Part shown: one piece after another, positions 1 to 8,387 of the stretch
Layout: every line of letters starts with the position of its first letter
Position numbering within the stretch: the first letter of the stretch is position 1
NCBI GenBank assembly: GCA_963828405.1
Contig: CAWHEG010000031.1
Span: 1,426,001-1,490,000, forward strand
Direction: 5' to 3'
Source of the DNA: JANMJD01 sp963828405
GTDB taxonomy: Bacteria; Actinomycetota; Acidimicrobiia; Acidimicrobiales; Ilumatobacteraceae
DNA: 64,000 bases
The notes under the pieces: model-generated
The model's input: the letters and a program-made list of their open reading frames with translations, nothing else
Told to the model about the DNA's origin: nothing
Database searches by the model: none
Made by a program: the position numbers and the translations under genes

Positions 1-1224
1 CAGCTCGTCGTGCAACCGGTCGCGGTCCCACCCGGCCGCGGCGAAGACGCGGGCGTGCTCGGGTCCGACGACGAGCAGCGCATCGAAGGCGACGACCAGC
101 TTCGGGTGGTGCAGGCCGCGCAGCCGGGCGGCGAACGAGCCGGCCAGCGATTCGGGGGTACGGGACTTCTGGTCGACGACGGTGTGCGGGCCCTCGCCGG
201 CGAACAGGGTGACGGCGTCGGCACCGGGTTCGATCCCCCGCGAGACACCGAACGGCTCCCACGGCGAGCCGTCCTCGTCCTCCGGGAAGCAGAAGCCGAG
301 CTTGCCCGGGTTGCCGTGGGCGGCGCGGTCGACGCCGCCTGGGCGGCCGCCGCCGACGTTGCGGATGACCAGTTGCAGGGCCCGCCCGATCGTCATGTTG
401 GCCCGATTGCCCTGCCCGAGAACGTTGACGCCGGCGTTCATCCCGATCGCCCGGGTGCCCGGGCCGCTGCAGACGATCACCGGGCCCACGGCCATGGTCG
501 TCGCCAGCACCCCGTGGATGTTGAACTCGTCGGTGCACGCCGCTTCGACGGCGGCGATCACCCACGGCAGGTACTCGGGACGGCAGCCGGCCATCACCGC
601 ATTGACGGCGATCTTCTCGACGGTCACCTCGACGAGATCGGGGGGCGTCACGGCGACGATCTCGCCGGCGGCCCGGGTGGTCCCCTGCAGCATCCGCAGC
701 ACCCGCTCCGGGGTCGGCGGGACCACGGGCAGGCCATCGGTCCAACCCCGGTCGAACATCGCCTCGATGTCGTCCTCCAACGTGGCGAGCTCGACGTGGC
801 GGGAGGTGAGCGTCGATCCCGAGTGGCGGGCGCGCAGGCCGTCGACGAGGTCGGGGTCGAGCGACATCGATCCGCAACCGGTGCGGAAGGCGGGCAGGGC
901 GCTGCCGATGTCGTCGCGGCCGGTCACCCGGCGCCAGTGGTCGCGGACCCAGCCGACGGCCCGATCGGTCTCGGCGCCGTCCACGACCCGGATCACCGTC
1001 GGAACCGCCTCGATCGCGTGGTGCCAGCTGAGCGCCAGGTCGTCGTCGATCGTGTGTGGGAGTTCCCCGAGGAAGTCGGCGTCGTCCTGCACGAAGATGC
1101 TCAACGGCAGATCGCCGTCGGCGAGCGCGGCGAGCACCGGCACGACCATCCTGCAGGTCTCGCAGTCCTGTTTGACCACCACGACCAGGCCGTCGGGCAG
1201 GCTCGGCACGGTTGCGGGGCTCAC
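1..1224 (-). CDS. Thioredoxin-fold protein with C-terminal DGLPVVPP domain, 3' end outside window
   Basis: Open for 408 codons from a GTG at 1224 to the window edge, so the C-terminus is missing. The N-terminal 100 residues look like a thioredoxin fold: CETC redox motif at residues 21-24 and a cis-proline-like AVPT near 73-76. The rest carries the motif DGLPVVPP at 163-170, followed by a long conserved-looking domain with TVEKIAVNAVMAGC and GPGTRAIGMNAG. From memory, this combination occurs in actinobacterial proteins found beside small UGSC selenoproteins, but that neighbour would lie outside the window. A thiol-redox role is inferred from CxxC only; the substrate is unknown. No strong Shine-Dalgarno is seen. 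Confidence 0.75.
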   Translation of the reverse strand, partial: MSPATVPSLPDGLVVVVKQDCETCRMVVPVLAALADGDLPLSIFVQDDADFLGELPHTIDDDLALSWHHAIEAVPTVIRVVDGAETDRAVGWVRDHWRRVTGRDDIGSALPAFRTGCGSMSLDPDLVDGLRARHSGSTLTSRHVELATLEDDIEAMFDRGWTDGLPVVPPTPERVLRMLQGTTRAAGEIVAVTPPDLVEVTVEKIAVNAVMAGCRPEYLPWVIAAVEAACTDEFNIHGVLATTMAVGPVIVCSGPGTRAIGMNAGVNVLGQGNRANMTIGRALQLVIRNVGGGRPGGVDRAAHGNPGKLGFCFPEDEDGSPWEPFGVSRGIEPGADAVTLFAGEGPHTVVDQKSRTPESLAGSFAARLRGLHHPKLVVAFDALLVVGPEHARVFAAAGWDRDRLHDEL

Positions 1225-1313
1225 GGCGGCGAACGTACACGGCGACGTGCGACCAACATCACACGAGGCGGCGTGGACTTTGCGTGGAGCGGTGTTTACC
1301 GTAGGCGCCTTAC

Positions 1314-2165
1314 ATGGGCATCGCCGATCCATTCACCGTCACGTTCCATGGCGTGCGCGGGTCGACGCCCTGTCATGGGCCGGAGATCGCCCGCTACGGC
1401 GGCAACACCTCGTGCGTCTCGCTGTCGATGCCCGGCGAGCAACCGCTGGTCTTCGATCTCGGTACCGGTCTGCGCTACTTCGGTCAGAGCCAGCCCGATG
1501 ACGGGACCTTCCGCGGTACCTGTCTGCTCTCGCACCTGCACTGGGACCACACCCAGGGCCTGCCCTTCTTCTCCCCGATCCTGCGCGCCGGGGCGGAGTT
1601 CGACGTCTACGCACCGCTCCAGGAGGACGGCCGGCAGGTGTGGCGGGCGATCAAGGCCTTCATGCAGCCGCCCCACTTCCCGATCTCCCTCGAACACCTC
1701 CCCGGCACCCTGCGCTTCCACGACATCGGCGACGAGATGTTCGCCGTCGGCGGCGCACTGGTCACCGCCCGGCTCGTGCCGCACGTCGGCAACACCCTCG
1801 GCTACAGGGTGACCCATTCGGGCCGCAGCGTGGCCTACCTGTCGGATCACCAGCAGCCCTACGACGGCTCGTTCAGTGTCGCCGAGGGTGTGCGCGAGCT
1901 GGTCGACGGTGTCGACCTGCTGATCCACGACGCCCAGTTCACCGACGCCGAGTTCGCCCTCAAGTACAACTGGGGGCACTGCACGGTCGAGTACGCCGTC
2001 CGCCTCGCCGCCGAGTGCGGCGCCCGGCGGCTGGCCCTGTTCCATCACGATCCGATGCGACGCGACGACGCCCTCGACGCGCTCACCCTCGTTGCCTGCC
2101 GGCTCGGGCGCACGCTGGGGGTCGAGGTGTTCGCGGCCCGCGAGGGTCTCACCGTCGAGCTGTAG
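1314..2165 (+). CDS. MBL-fold metallo-hydrolase
   Basis: 283 residues of the metallo-beta-lactamase fold. The metal-binding motif SHLHWDHTQG gives His74, His76, Asp78 and His79. Later ligand candidates are the His in VPHVGNT, the Asp in YLSDHQQ and the His in FHHDP near the C-terminus. The opening FHGVRGSTPCHG and GGNTSC are typical of the cyclic-phosphodiesterase/RNase Z-like branch, so a phosphodiesterase activity is more likely than beta-lactamase. Soluble, no signal peptide. It ends in a 15-bp tandem duplication that also supplies the start of the downstream MauE-like gene, so the two are probably co-transcribed. Confidence 0.85.
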   Translation: MGIADPFTVTFHGVRGSTPCHGPEIARYGGNTSCVSLSMPGEQPLVFDLGTGLRYFGQSQPDDGTFRGTCLLSHLHWDHTQGLPFFSPILRAGAEFDVYAPLQEDGRQVWRAIKAFMQPPHFPISLEHLPGTLRFHDIGDEMFAVGGALVTARLVPHVGNTLGYRVTHSGRSVAYLSDHQQPYDGSFSVAEGVRELVDGVDLLIHDAQFTDAEFALKYNWGHCTVEYAVRLAAECGARRLALFHHDPMRRDDALDALTLVACRLGRTLGVEVFAAREGLTVEL

Positions 2166-2183
2166 ATGGTCGAGCTGTAGATG
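2154..2183 (+). repeat. 15-bp tandem duplication at a gene junction
   Basis: The 15-mer gtcgagctgtagatg occurs twice in a row, at 2154-2168 and 2169-2183. The first copy carries the stop codon of the MBL gene. The second carries the ATG of the next gene. Between them lies an ATG that would read only MVEL before a stop. Confidence 0.95.
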
Positions 2184-2561
2184 TCGGTCGGCACGGTCAT
2201 CCGGATCGCCCTCGGAGCGGTGATGCTCGTCGCCGGAATCGGCAAGCTCGCCAATCGCACCTGGCCCGAGCAGGCGCGGGTGCTCGGCGCGCCCCGCCGG
2301 CTCGTCCCCCTGGTCGCGCCCCTCGAGCTGGGCCTCGGAGCGGCGTTGGTGGCGGGCCTCGCCCCCGGGGCCATCGGCGCGGCGACCGCCGCCATGCTGG
2401 GAGCGTTCACCGTCGTGCTCGTCGCCCGGCTCCGCGAAGGCGTCCACCCGCCCTGTGCCTGCTTCGGCGGTCGGCGTCCCCGCCCGATCGACCGGTGGTC
2501 CGTCGTGCGCAATCTGGCCCTGATCGCCGCCGCCGTCGGCGTTGCCGTGGCCGGGGCGTGA
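2181..2561 (+). CDS. MauE/DoxX-type membrane protein
   Basis: 126 residues with about four hydrophobic helices (roughly residues 5-20, 40-62, 64-80 and 107-125) and the motif CACFG near residue 91. That motif is characteristic of MauE-like proteins of the DoxX superfamily, which are thought to act in thiol or disulfide handling at the membrane. It lies directly behind the MBL hydrolase gene with 15 bp between stop and start. The start overlaps the second copy of a 15-bp duplication. Function is inferred from family resemblance only. Confidence 0.75.
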   Translation: MSVGTVIRIALGAVMLVAGIGKLANRTWPEQARVLGAPRRLVPLVAPLELGLGAALVAGLAPGAIGAATAAMLGAFTVVLVARLREGVHPPCACFGGRRPRPIDRWSVVRNLALIAAAVGVAVAGA

Positions 2562-2581
2562 AGACCGAGGGCGTCGGATGC

Positions 2582-2596
2582 GGCCGCCCAGCGGCC
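2582..2596. terminator. Possible bidirectional terminator hairpin
   Basis: GGCCGC-CCA-GCGGCC forms a 6-bp perfect stem between the convergent ends of the MauE-like gene (2561) and the oligopeptidase gene (2602). No T-run follows, so this is a weak call. Confidence 0.3.
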
Positions 2597-2601
2597 GGCG
2601 G

Positions 2602-4644
2602 TCAGGAAACGGTCTCGAGGAGGAAGGTGAGCACGTGGGCCTCGTCGCGCCAGGCGTCGTACCGTCCCGACGGGCCTCCGTGGCCGGCGCCCATCTCGGT
2701 GCGCAGCACGAGCGGACGGGTGATGTCCGCCTCGGCGCGCAGTCGGGCCACCCACTTGGCCGGCTCGTGGAACAGCACCCTCGGGTCGTTGAGTCCGGCC
2801 GAGACGTAGATGGCAGGGTAGGCCACGCCGTGACCGACCTGGTCGTAGGGCGAGTACCCGAGCATGTAGCCGGCATACGGCTCGCCGCGCGGATCGCCCC
2901 ATTCCTCCCACTCGCCGACGGTCAGCGGCAGGCTCGGGTCGCTCATCGAGTTGACCACGTCGACGAAGGGCACCTCGGCGACCACCGCAGCGAACAGTTC
3001 GGGACGCATCGTCATCGCCGCGGCGACGAGCAGCCCGCCGGCCGAGCCGCCGCGGATCGCCACCCGCCCGGCGATCCGGCCGTCGACGAGGTGCTCGGCA
3101 CAGGCGATGAAGTCGGTGAACGTGTTCCGCTTGGCCAGCAACTTGCCGTCGAGGTACCACCGGCGGCCCATCTCGCCCCCGCCCCGGGGGTGGGCCAGGG
3201 CGAAGACCCAGCCGCGGTCGAGCAGCGACAACCGGGCCGCCGAGAACCACGGGGGAACCGACGCCTCGTAGGAGCCGTAGCCGTAGAGCAGGGCCGGCGC
3301 CGTACCGTCGTGCGGCGTGCCACGGCGCCACACGATGTCGAGGGGGACGCGCGTGCCGTCGACGGCCGTGGCCCAGTCACGCCGCGACTCGTAGCAGGAC
3401 AGGTCGACGCCGGGGACCGGCGTCCGCTTGAGCATCGTCCGCTCGTCGGTGAGCAGGTCCTGCTCGTAGACGGTCAGCGGCGTCGTGAGCGATTGGTAGG
3501 TGAAGCGGATCGTCCCCGTGCGGTACTCGGGGTTGGCGTCGAGCTCGACGTCGCACGGCTCGTCGCCGCAGTCGATCACCCGCTCGCCCCCGTCGGCCGC
3601 CAGCACCCGCAGGCGGGGCTGACCCTGCGACCACTCGCTGATCACCAGGTGGCCGGCGAAGCCGTCGGTGGCCAGGATCCGCCGCCCCGGCACGTGCCCG
3701 ACGAGCGTGGTGGGCGCGGCGCTCGGATCGTCGGTCGGGACGGTGACGAGCTCGAAGTCCTCCGCTCCATCGGCGTTGGTCACGATCACGAAGCGGTCGC
3801 CCCACGGCTCGACCCGGTACTCGACGTCGTCATGTCGCCCGCCGATCGAGACCGGCGCCGCCGAAGGGTCGTCGGCGGGGATGACCCAGACCTCGGTGGT
3901 CGTGCGCGATTCGGAGCAGATGACGATCCAGCGGTCGTCGCGCGACCCTTCGAGGGTGAGGTGGAAACGCTCGTCGTCCTCCTCGAGCACCAGCTGGTCG
4001 TCGGCCTGTCCCGTTCCCAGGCGATGCCGCCACACCTGGTGGGGCCGCATCGCCTCGTCGGGAACCGTGTAGAACACCGACCCACCGTCGGCCGACCATG
4101 CCAGCCCGTAGTAGGTGCGGGTGACGACGTCGGCCAGGTCGGCCCCGGTACGCAGGTCGCGGATGTGCAGGTCGTACTGCTCACCCCCGGCGGTATCGCT
4201 CGACCAGGCGAGCAGATGGCCGTCGGGGCTGACCTCGAACCCGCCGAGCTCGAAGAAGTCGTGCTCCGCCGCCTCGACGTTCTCGTCGAGCAGCACGTGC
4301 TCGGTCGCTGTCTGGCGGCTGGTACCACGGCAGCGCACGGCGTAGTTGGAACCCTCGATCGTCCGGCTGGTGTACCACCAGTCGCCGTGGCGCACCGGCG
4401 CCGACTCGTCGGTCTCCTGGATGCGGCTGCGGATCTCGCCGAAGATCTGCTCGACCGTGCCCTGCCGGGAGTCGAACCAGGCTGTCGCGTGGTCGTTCTC
4501 GGCGGTCAGGTAGGCGATCGTCTCGGGGTCGTCGCGGTCGGCCAGCCAGGCCCACGGATCGGGCGTCTCGCCGGTCGGCCGCGACCACGTATGGGGTCGG
4601 CGGGGGGCGACAGGGGCCGGGGTGGTCGATCGGACGGGATCCAT
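2602..4644 (-). CDS. Oligopeptidase B-like S9 serine peptidase
   Basis: 680 residues when started at the ATG at 4644, close to the usual size of oligopeptidase B. An N-terminal beta-propeller (WYTSRTIEGSNY; WSADGGSVFYT) is followed by an alpha/beta hydrolase domain. The catalytic Ser lies in RGGSAGG, the Asp in AGLNDPRV, and the His in GAGHGG near the C-terminus. It cleaves peptides, typically after basic residues, in the cytosol. An upstream in-frame start at 4842 would overlap the divergent ferredoxin gene and was not chosen. It is divergent from the ferredoxin gene, with 106 bp between the starts. Confidence 0.9.
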   Translation of the reverse strand: MDPVRSTTPAPVAPRRPHTWSRPTGETPDPWAWLADRDDPETIAYLTAENDHATAWFDSRQGTVEQIFGEIRSRIQETDESAPVRHGDWWYTSRTIEGSNYAVRCRGTSRQTATEHVLLDENVEAAEHDFFELGGFEVSPDGHLLAWSSDTAGGEQYDLHIRDLRTGADLADVVTRTYYGLAWSADGGSVFYTVPDEAMRPHQVWRHRLGTGQADDQLVLEEDDERFHLTLEGSRDDRWIVICSESRTTTEVWVIPADDPSAAPVSIGGRHDDVEYRVEPWGDRFVIVTNADGAEDFELVTVPTDDPSAAPTTLVGHVPGRRILATDGFAGHLVISEWSQGQPRLRVLAADGGERVIDCGDEPCDVELDANPEYRTGTIRFTYQSLTTPLTVYEQDLLTDERTMLKRTPVPGVDLSCYESRRDWATAVDGTRVPLDIVWRRGTPHDGTAPALLYGYGSYEASVPPWFSAARLSLLDRGWVFALAHPRGGGEMGRRWYLDGKLLAKRNTFTDFIACAEHLVDGRIAGRVAIRGGSAGGLLVAAAMTMRPELFAAVVAEVPFVDVVNSMSDPSLPLTVGEWEEWGDPRGEPYAGYMLGYSPYDQVGHGVAYPAIYVSAGLNDPRVLFHEPAKWVARLRAEADITRPLVLRTEMGAGHGGPSGRYDAWRDEAHVLTFLLETVS

Positions 4645-4750
4645 CCCCGAGAAGCTACCGGTGACCGCTGTGGACGGCCCGCCGATCCGTGCCGCCGTGC
4701 CGAGGGCAACGTGCCCGCTGGCAACCTTCCGCCAGTAACGTGATCGGTGC

Positions 4751-4987
4751 ATGCGGGTGTGGATCGACCAGGACCTGTGCACCGGCGACGGGCTGTGTGT
4801 CGACCGCTGCCCCGATGTCTTCGTCCAGATGGAGGACGGCATCGCCTACGTGGCCGAGGCGGCCCGGCCGCTCAACGACCCGGGCAGCTCCGGGAGCCTT
4901 GCCGTCGTCCCCCCGTGGTACGACCTCGCCGTGCTCGAGGCCGCCGAGGTCTGCCCGGGAGAGTGCATCTTCATCGAGCCGGATTGA
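4751..4987 (+). CDS. P450-type ferredoxin with Asp at the variable cluster position
   Basis: 78 residues. The cluster motif is C10-TG-D13-GL-C16-VDR-C20-P, with a distal CPGEC near residue 68. In single-cluster actinobacterial ferredoxins the fourth ligand position (here Asp13) varies and decides between 3Fe-4S and 4Fe-4S. Asp at this site resembles archaeal ferredoxins with an Asp-ligated cluster. Cys20 sits where many P450 ferredoxins have Ala, so ligation is ambiguous. It is followed 27 bp later by a flavin reductase gene, suggesting a shared electron-transfer role. A TAACGT box lies 9 nt upstream of the ATG. Confidence 0.85.
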   Translation: MRVWIDQDLCTGDGLCVDRCPDVFVQMEDGIAYVAEAARPLNDPGSSGSLAVVPPWYDLAVLEAAEVCPGECIFIEPD

Positions 4988-5014
4988 CTCGCCGTGATTG
5001 GCTAGGGTCGCGGC

Positions 5015-5518
5015 GTGAGCTTCGACTCGTCGCACTTTCGCCAGGTGCTGGGCCATTTCCCGACCGGGGTGACGATCATCACCGGGATGACGGATGACGG
5101 CCCGGTGGGCATGACCATCGGCTCGTTCACATCGGTGTCGCTCGAACCGCCGCTGGTCGGCTTCCTGCCGATGGACACCTCGGTCAGTTGGAAGGCGATC
5201 GAGTCGTCGGGCGCGTTCTGCGTCAACGTGCTGGGGATCGATCATGCCGAACTGTGCTGGCGGTTCGCCAAATCGACCGGGGGGGCCAAGTTCGACGGCG
5301 TCGAATGGGAGCTGTCGCCCGGGGGTTCACCCGTTCTGGCCGGCGCCGTCGCCTGGATCGACTGCGAGATCGACTCCGTGCGCGAGACCGGTGATCACCT
5401 GTTCGTGCTCGGCCGGGTGACGGGTCTGGACAGTTGGCAGGGTGACGAGCCCCGTCCGCTGCTGTTCTTCCGCGGCAGGCTCGGTGAGTTCACGCCGCTC
5501 GCAGCCGACGGGCGCTGA
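5015..5518 (+). CDS. Flavin reductase family protein
   Basis: 167 residues with the flavin reductase (HpaC-like) signature FPTGVTIITGMT near the N-terminus, GMTIGSFTSVSLEPPLVGF in the middle and FFRGRLGEF at the end. Such proteins bind FMN/FAD and supply reduced flavin to a monooxygenase or act alone. The start is GTG at 5015. A TAGGGT -10 box at 5003-5008 lies 6 nt before it, which suggests a leaderless transcript. The C-terminal 29 bp overlap the convergent flippase-like gene. Confidence 0.85.
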   Translation: MSFDSSHFRQVLGHFPTGVTIITGMTDDGPVGMTIGSFTSVSLEPPLVGFLPMDTSVSWKAIESSGAFCVNVLGIDHAELCWRFAKSTGGAKFDGVEWELSPGGSPVLAGAVAWIDCEIDSVRETGDHLFVLGRVTGLDSWQGDEPRPLLFFRGRLGEFTPLAADGR

Positions 5519-6524
5519 ACAGGCCCGGCAGGATCGGGAGCCAGAAACTCACCAGGCGGTACACGAGCACGGCGGCGAGGGCCACCGGACCGACGACCCC
5601 GGCCGTGGCGAACCCGGCGATCATCGCCGCCTCGGTGGCGCCCAGCCCGTTGGGCGTCGGGGCCGCCGCGGCCACGGCCCGGCCCGTGAGGTAGATCGAG
5701 GCGATCCTCAACCACGATGCCTCGGCGCCCACGGAACGGCAGGCGAAGGCCAGGGCCAGGACGTTGCAGCCCGTGACGCCGGCCGCCGAGGCGACCAGCA
5801 CCCGCAGGCGTGAGCGGTCGTGCAGGATCGCTGCGACCGTGTGGCGGGCCTGGTCGAGTGCGGCGCGGATCCGCCCTGCCGGGCGGGCGGCGGCCGTCGC
5901 CAGGGCGAGGGCGACGAGCACGGCGACGATGCCGAACAGCATCGGGAGGGGGAGTTCGACCTGGCCCCCGGTGACGATCGTCGTGATGGTGAGGGCGGCG
6001 GTGTGGATGGTGGCGCCGACCAGCCCGATGGTGGCGAGGGCGGCGGCCGCCTCGGCCGGCGTGACCCCGTGGCGGCAGAGGTAGACCGACTTCACTCCGA
6101 CCCCGCCGATGCCACCCGGTGCGAAGCGGTTGGCCGTGCTCGCCGCCAGTTCGAGTTGCACCATCGTGCGGATCTCGAGGCGGTGGCCCACGGCGGCCCG
6201 CAGCCCGAACGCGCTGGCCACGCAGGTGGCCAACGCCGCGGCGACACAGGCCGCCAGCCACACGGGTTGGGCATGGCGCACGTGCACGAGGGCGACGCGG
6301 ACCGAGTGGAGCCGGGGGATCATCAGCCAGGCGACCACGACGACGGCGATCAGGCTGGCGATCGCCGCGACCCGGGCGGCCCCTTGCACGCCATTGGACA
6401 AGGGGCCACCCGAGACGACGGAACGGACCGGGTCGATGTCGAGGGTGTCGATGTCCGAGGGGGACGTGGATGCCGCCGAGCGCACGTCCCCGCCGTCGGG
6501 CGCGGCAGCGGTGACTGTCGTCAT
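5490..6524 (-). CDS. Lysylphosphatidylglycerol synthase/flippase-like integral membrane protein
   Basis: 344 residues. A polar N-terminus of about 50 residues is followed by seven to eight hydrophobic helices. The motifs ANRFAPGGIGGVGVKSVYL and APTPNGLGATEAAMIAG match the UPF0104/lysylphosphatidylglycerol-synthase transmembrane family. Members move or make lipid-linked molecules in the cytoplasmic membrane; the substrate cannot be told here. It stands alone and converges on the flavin reductase gene. Confidence 0.8.
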   Translation of the reverse strand: MTTVTAAAPDGGDVRSAASTSPSDIDTLDIDPVRSVVSGGPLSNGVQGAARVAAIASLIAVVVVAWLMIPRLHSVRVALVHVRHAQPVWLAACVAAALATCVASAFGLRAAVGHRLEIRTMVQLELAASTANRFAPGGIGGVGVKSVYLCRHGVTPAEAAAALATIGLVGATIHTAALTITTIVTGGQVELPLPMLFGIVAVLVALALATAAARPAGRIRAALDQARHTVAAILHDRSRLRVLVASAAGVTGCNVLALAFACRSVGAEASWLRIASIYLTGRAVAAAAPTPNGLGATEAAMIAGFATAGVVGPVALAAVLVYRLVSFWLPILPGLFSARRLRAA

Positions 6525-6671
6525 CGCTTCACCCGTCTGCGCATCTCAGCCCATCCTTCGACTCCTCGGCCCGACACAGACTGCCTCGGATCGGGCCGGA
6601 ATGCTCGGAGATCCGCCCGGTTCGGGCCGGATGGATCACTGGATGGTCGGACGCGTAGGGCGCATCCTCTG

Positions 6672-8387
6672 TCACACCGTGCTGTCGACGTCGGATGCTC
6701 TCGCAGGAGGGATCACTATCGGCCCCGAGGGAGCCGCCCACAGCGGTAGCGATACCACGAAGGTCGTCCCGCAGCCGAGTTCCGATTCCACGGTCAGGTC
6801 ACCGCCGTGGGCGACGACCAGCTGGCGGGCGATGGCCAGCCCGAGCCCGGTGCCCCCGGTGGTCCGGGTGCGCGAGGCGTCGGCCCGCCAGAAGCGCTCG
6901 AACACCCGGCCCAGATGTTCGGGGGCGATGCCCTCGCCCGTGTCGGTCACCGAGACGAGCGCCCCGGCGCCGACCGTGCGCAACGAGATCGTCACCATCC
7001 CCCCGGCCGACGTGTGGCGGACGGCGTTGGAGACCAGGTTGCCGATCACCTGTCGGAAGCGCCGGGGATCGAGGTCGACGTCGAGGCGTTCGGGCAGATC
7101 GGTGAGCAGTTCGACGCCCGCCACCGTCGCCGTGGCGCGATGCGGTTCGGCTGCCCGTCGCAGCAGGTCGGCGAGGTCGACGACCTGGCGGTGCAGGGCG
7201 AGGTGCCCCGAGTCGGCGAGCGAGAGATCCTGCAGGTCCTCGACGAGCGCCTGCAGGTTGGCCGCCTCCTCGTGGAGCGAGCCGATGACAGTCGGGGTGG
7301 GCTCGACCACACCGTCCTGGATGCCCTCGAGCCAGCCCCGCAGGTTGGCCAGCGGTGAGCGCAGCTCGTGGGCGACATCGCTGGTCAGCGTGCGCCTCGC
7401 CTGGTCGGCGGCCTGCAGCGCCCCGGCCATCTCGTTGAAGCTGCCGCCGAGACGGGCCAGCTCGTCGCGACCGCGGACGTCGACCCGTGTGGCGAGGTCG
7501 CCTGCGTGCATCCGCTCGGCGGCGACCGTCAGCGACTCGATCGGGCGGAGGAGACGGCGGGAGGTGACGTACATCGCGCCCGCCGCGGCGAGCAGCGGCA
7601 ACCCGATGGCCAGCCAGAACCGCAGGGTCGAGGGTGACGGGAACAGCGACACGGAACGATCGCCGTAGCCGACGAAGAGCTGCACCTGGGGGATGGCCGC
7701 GGCGGTGGCGAGCCCTGTTCCGGGAGCCACTGTGCCGCTGGCGACGACCGTGATCGCTCCTGCCGGATCGCCGCCGACCGGTACGTCGGCGACGATCGTC
7801 GGGTCGGCTGCGGCCGGGATGGGCATCGCTCCCGGGACCGCTCCGACACCGGGGGCGAAACACCCTGGCGGGGCCGCCCCCGGGGTGAGCGCCGCCTCGG
7901 CGGGGCCGGTCCCGCCCGTCGCCGGACCGTCGATGGTGAACACGCCGCCGTTCAACTCGATGCAGTTGCCGATCTGGGGGAAGAGCGCCCCGATCTGGGT
8001 GAGCACCGCTGGTGACGGCGTCGGCGACAGCAGCAGGCTCGTCGGATCGAGCGCGAACGCCTGGCGGGGGAGCGGCGCCGAACGGCCGAAGCGCAGCTCC
8101 TCGCTGTCGGCGATCACCGTGCCGTGCCCGTCGGCCAGGGCGATCCGCTGGTCATAGGCGACGCTCAGCCGTTGCACATCGTCGGCGATGTGGTCCCAGC
8201 CGCCCTCGATCGCCGCGGCCAGTCCGAGCGCGTCCTGGATGTCACGTTCCCGCGCCAGGTCGCGTTCGATCGAGGCGCGGATGTCGCCTTCGGTGAGGCG
8301 TTGCACCGCGACGCCGACCACGACCACGGCGAACAGGGCGACGCCGATCCCGATGAGCAGGAGCCGGGCCCGCAGGCTGGTCAGCAT
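6672..8387 (-). CDS. Two-component sensor histidine kinase
   Basis: 571 residues from the ATG at 8387, which overlaps the stop of the response regulator gene by 7 bp (translational coupling). TM1 is at about 8-28, and a large extracytoplasmic sensor at about 30-255 contains a Pro/Gly/Ala-rich stretch and two Cys (142, 176). TM2 is at about 257-275, followed by HAMP. The phospho-acceptor His340 lies in DVAHELRSPL, the N-box in NLVSNAVRHT, and the G-boxes in DTGEGIA and GGTGLGLAI. The family is BaeS/MprB-like. The unusual sensor insert makes the ligand unknown. Confidence 0.92.
   Translation of the reverse strand: MLTSLRARLLLIGIGVALFAVVVVGVAVQRLTEGDIRASIERDLARERDIQDALGLAAAIEGGWDHIADDVQRLSVAYDQRIALADGHGTVIADSEELRFGRSAPLPRQAFALDPTSLLLSPTPSPAVLTQIGALFPQIGNCIELNGGVFTIDGPATGGTGPAEAALTPGAAPPGCFAPGVGAVPGAMPIPAAADPTIVADVPVGGDPAGAITVVASGTVAPGTGLATAAAIPQVQLFVGYGDRSVSLFPSPSTLRFWLAIGLPLLAAAGAMYVTSRRLLRPIESLTVAAERMHAGDLATRVDVRGRDELARLGGSFNEMAGALQAADQARRTLTSDVAHELRSPLANLRGWLEGIQDGVVEPTPTVIGSLHEEAANLQALVEDLQDLSLADSGHLALHRQVVDLADLLRRAAEPHRATATVAGVELLTDLPERLDVDLDPRRFRQVIGNLVSNAVRHTSAGGMVTISLRTVGAGALVSVTDTGEGIAPEHLGRVFERFWRADASRTRTTGGTGLGLAIARQLVVAHGGDLTVESELGCGTTFVVSLPLWAAPSGPIVIPPARASDVDSTV

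Noticed and set aside
10..1812. Long plus-strand frames of 600 and 439 codons
   Set aside because: They lie opposite the thioredoxin-fold gene and run into the MBL gene. Their translation is Arg/Gly/Ala/Pro-rich without motifs, as expected for antisense frames in high-GC DNA.
2542..4743. 733-codon plus-strand frame
   Set aside because: Antisense shadow of the oligopeptidase gene, whose catalytic motifs are all in the minus frame.
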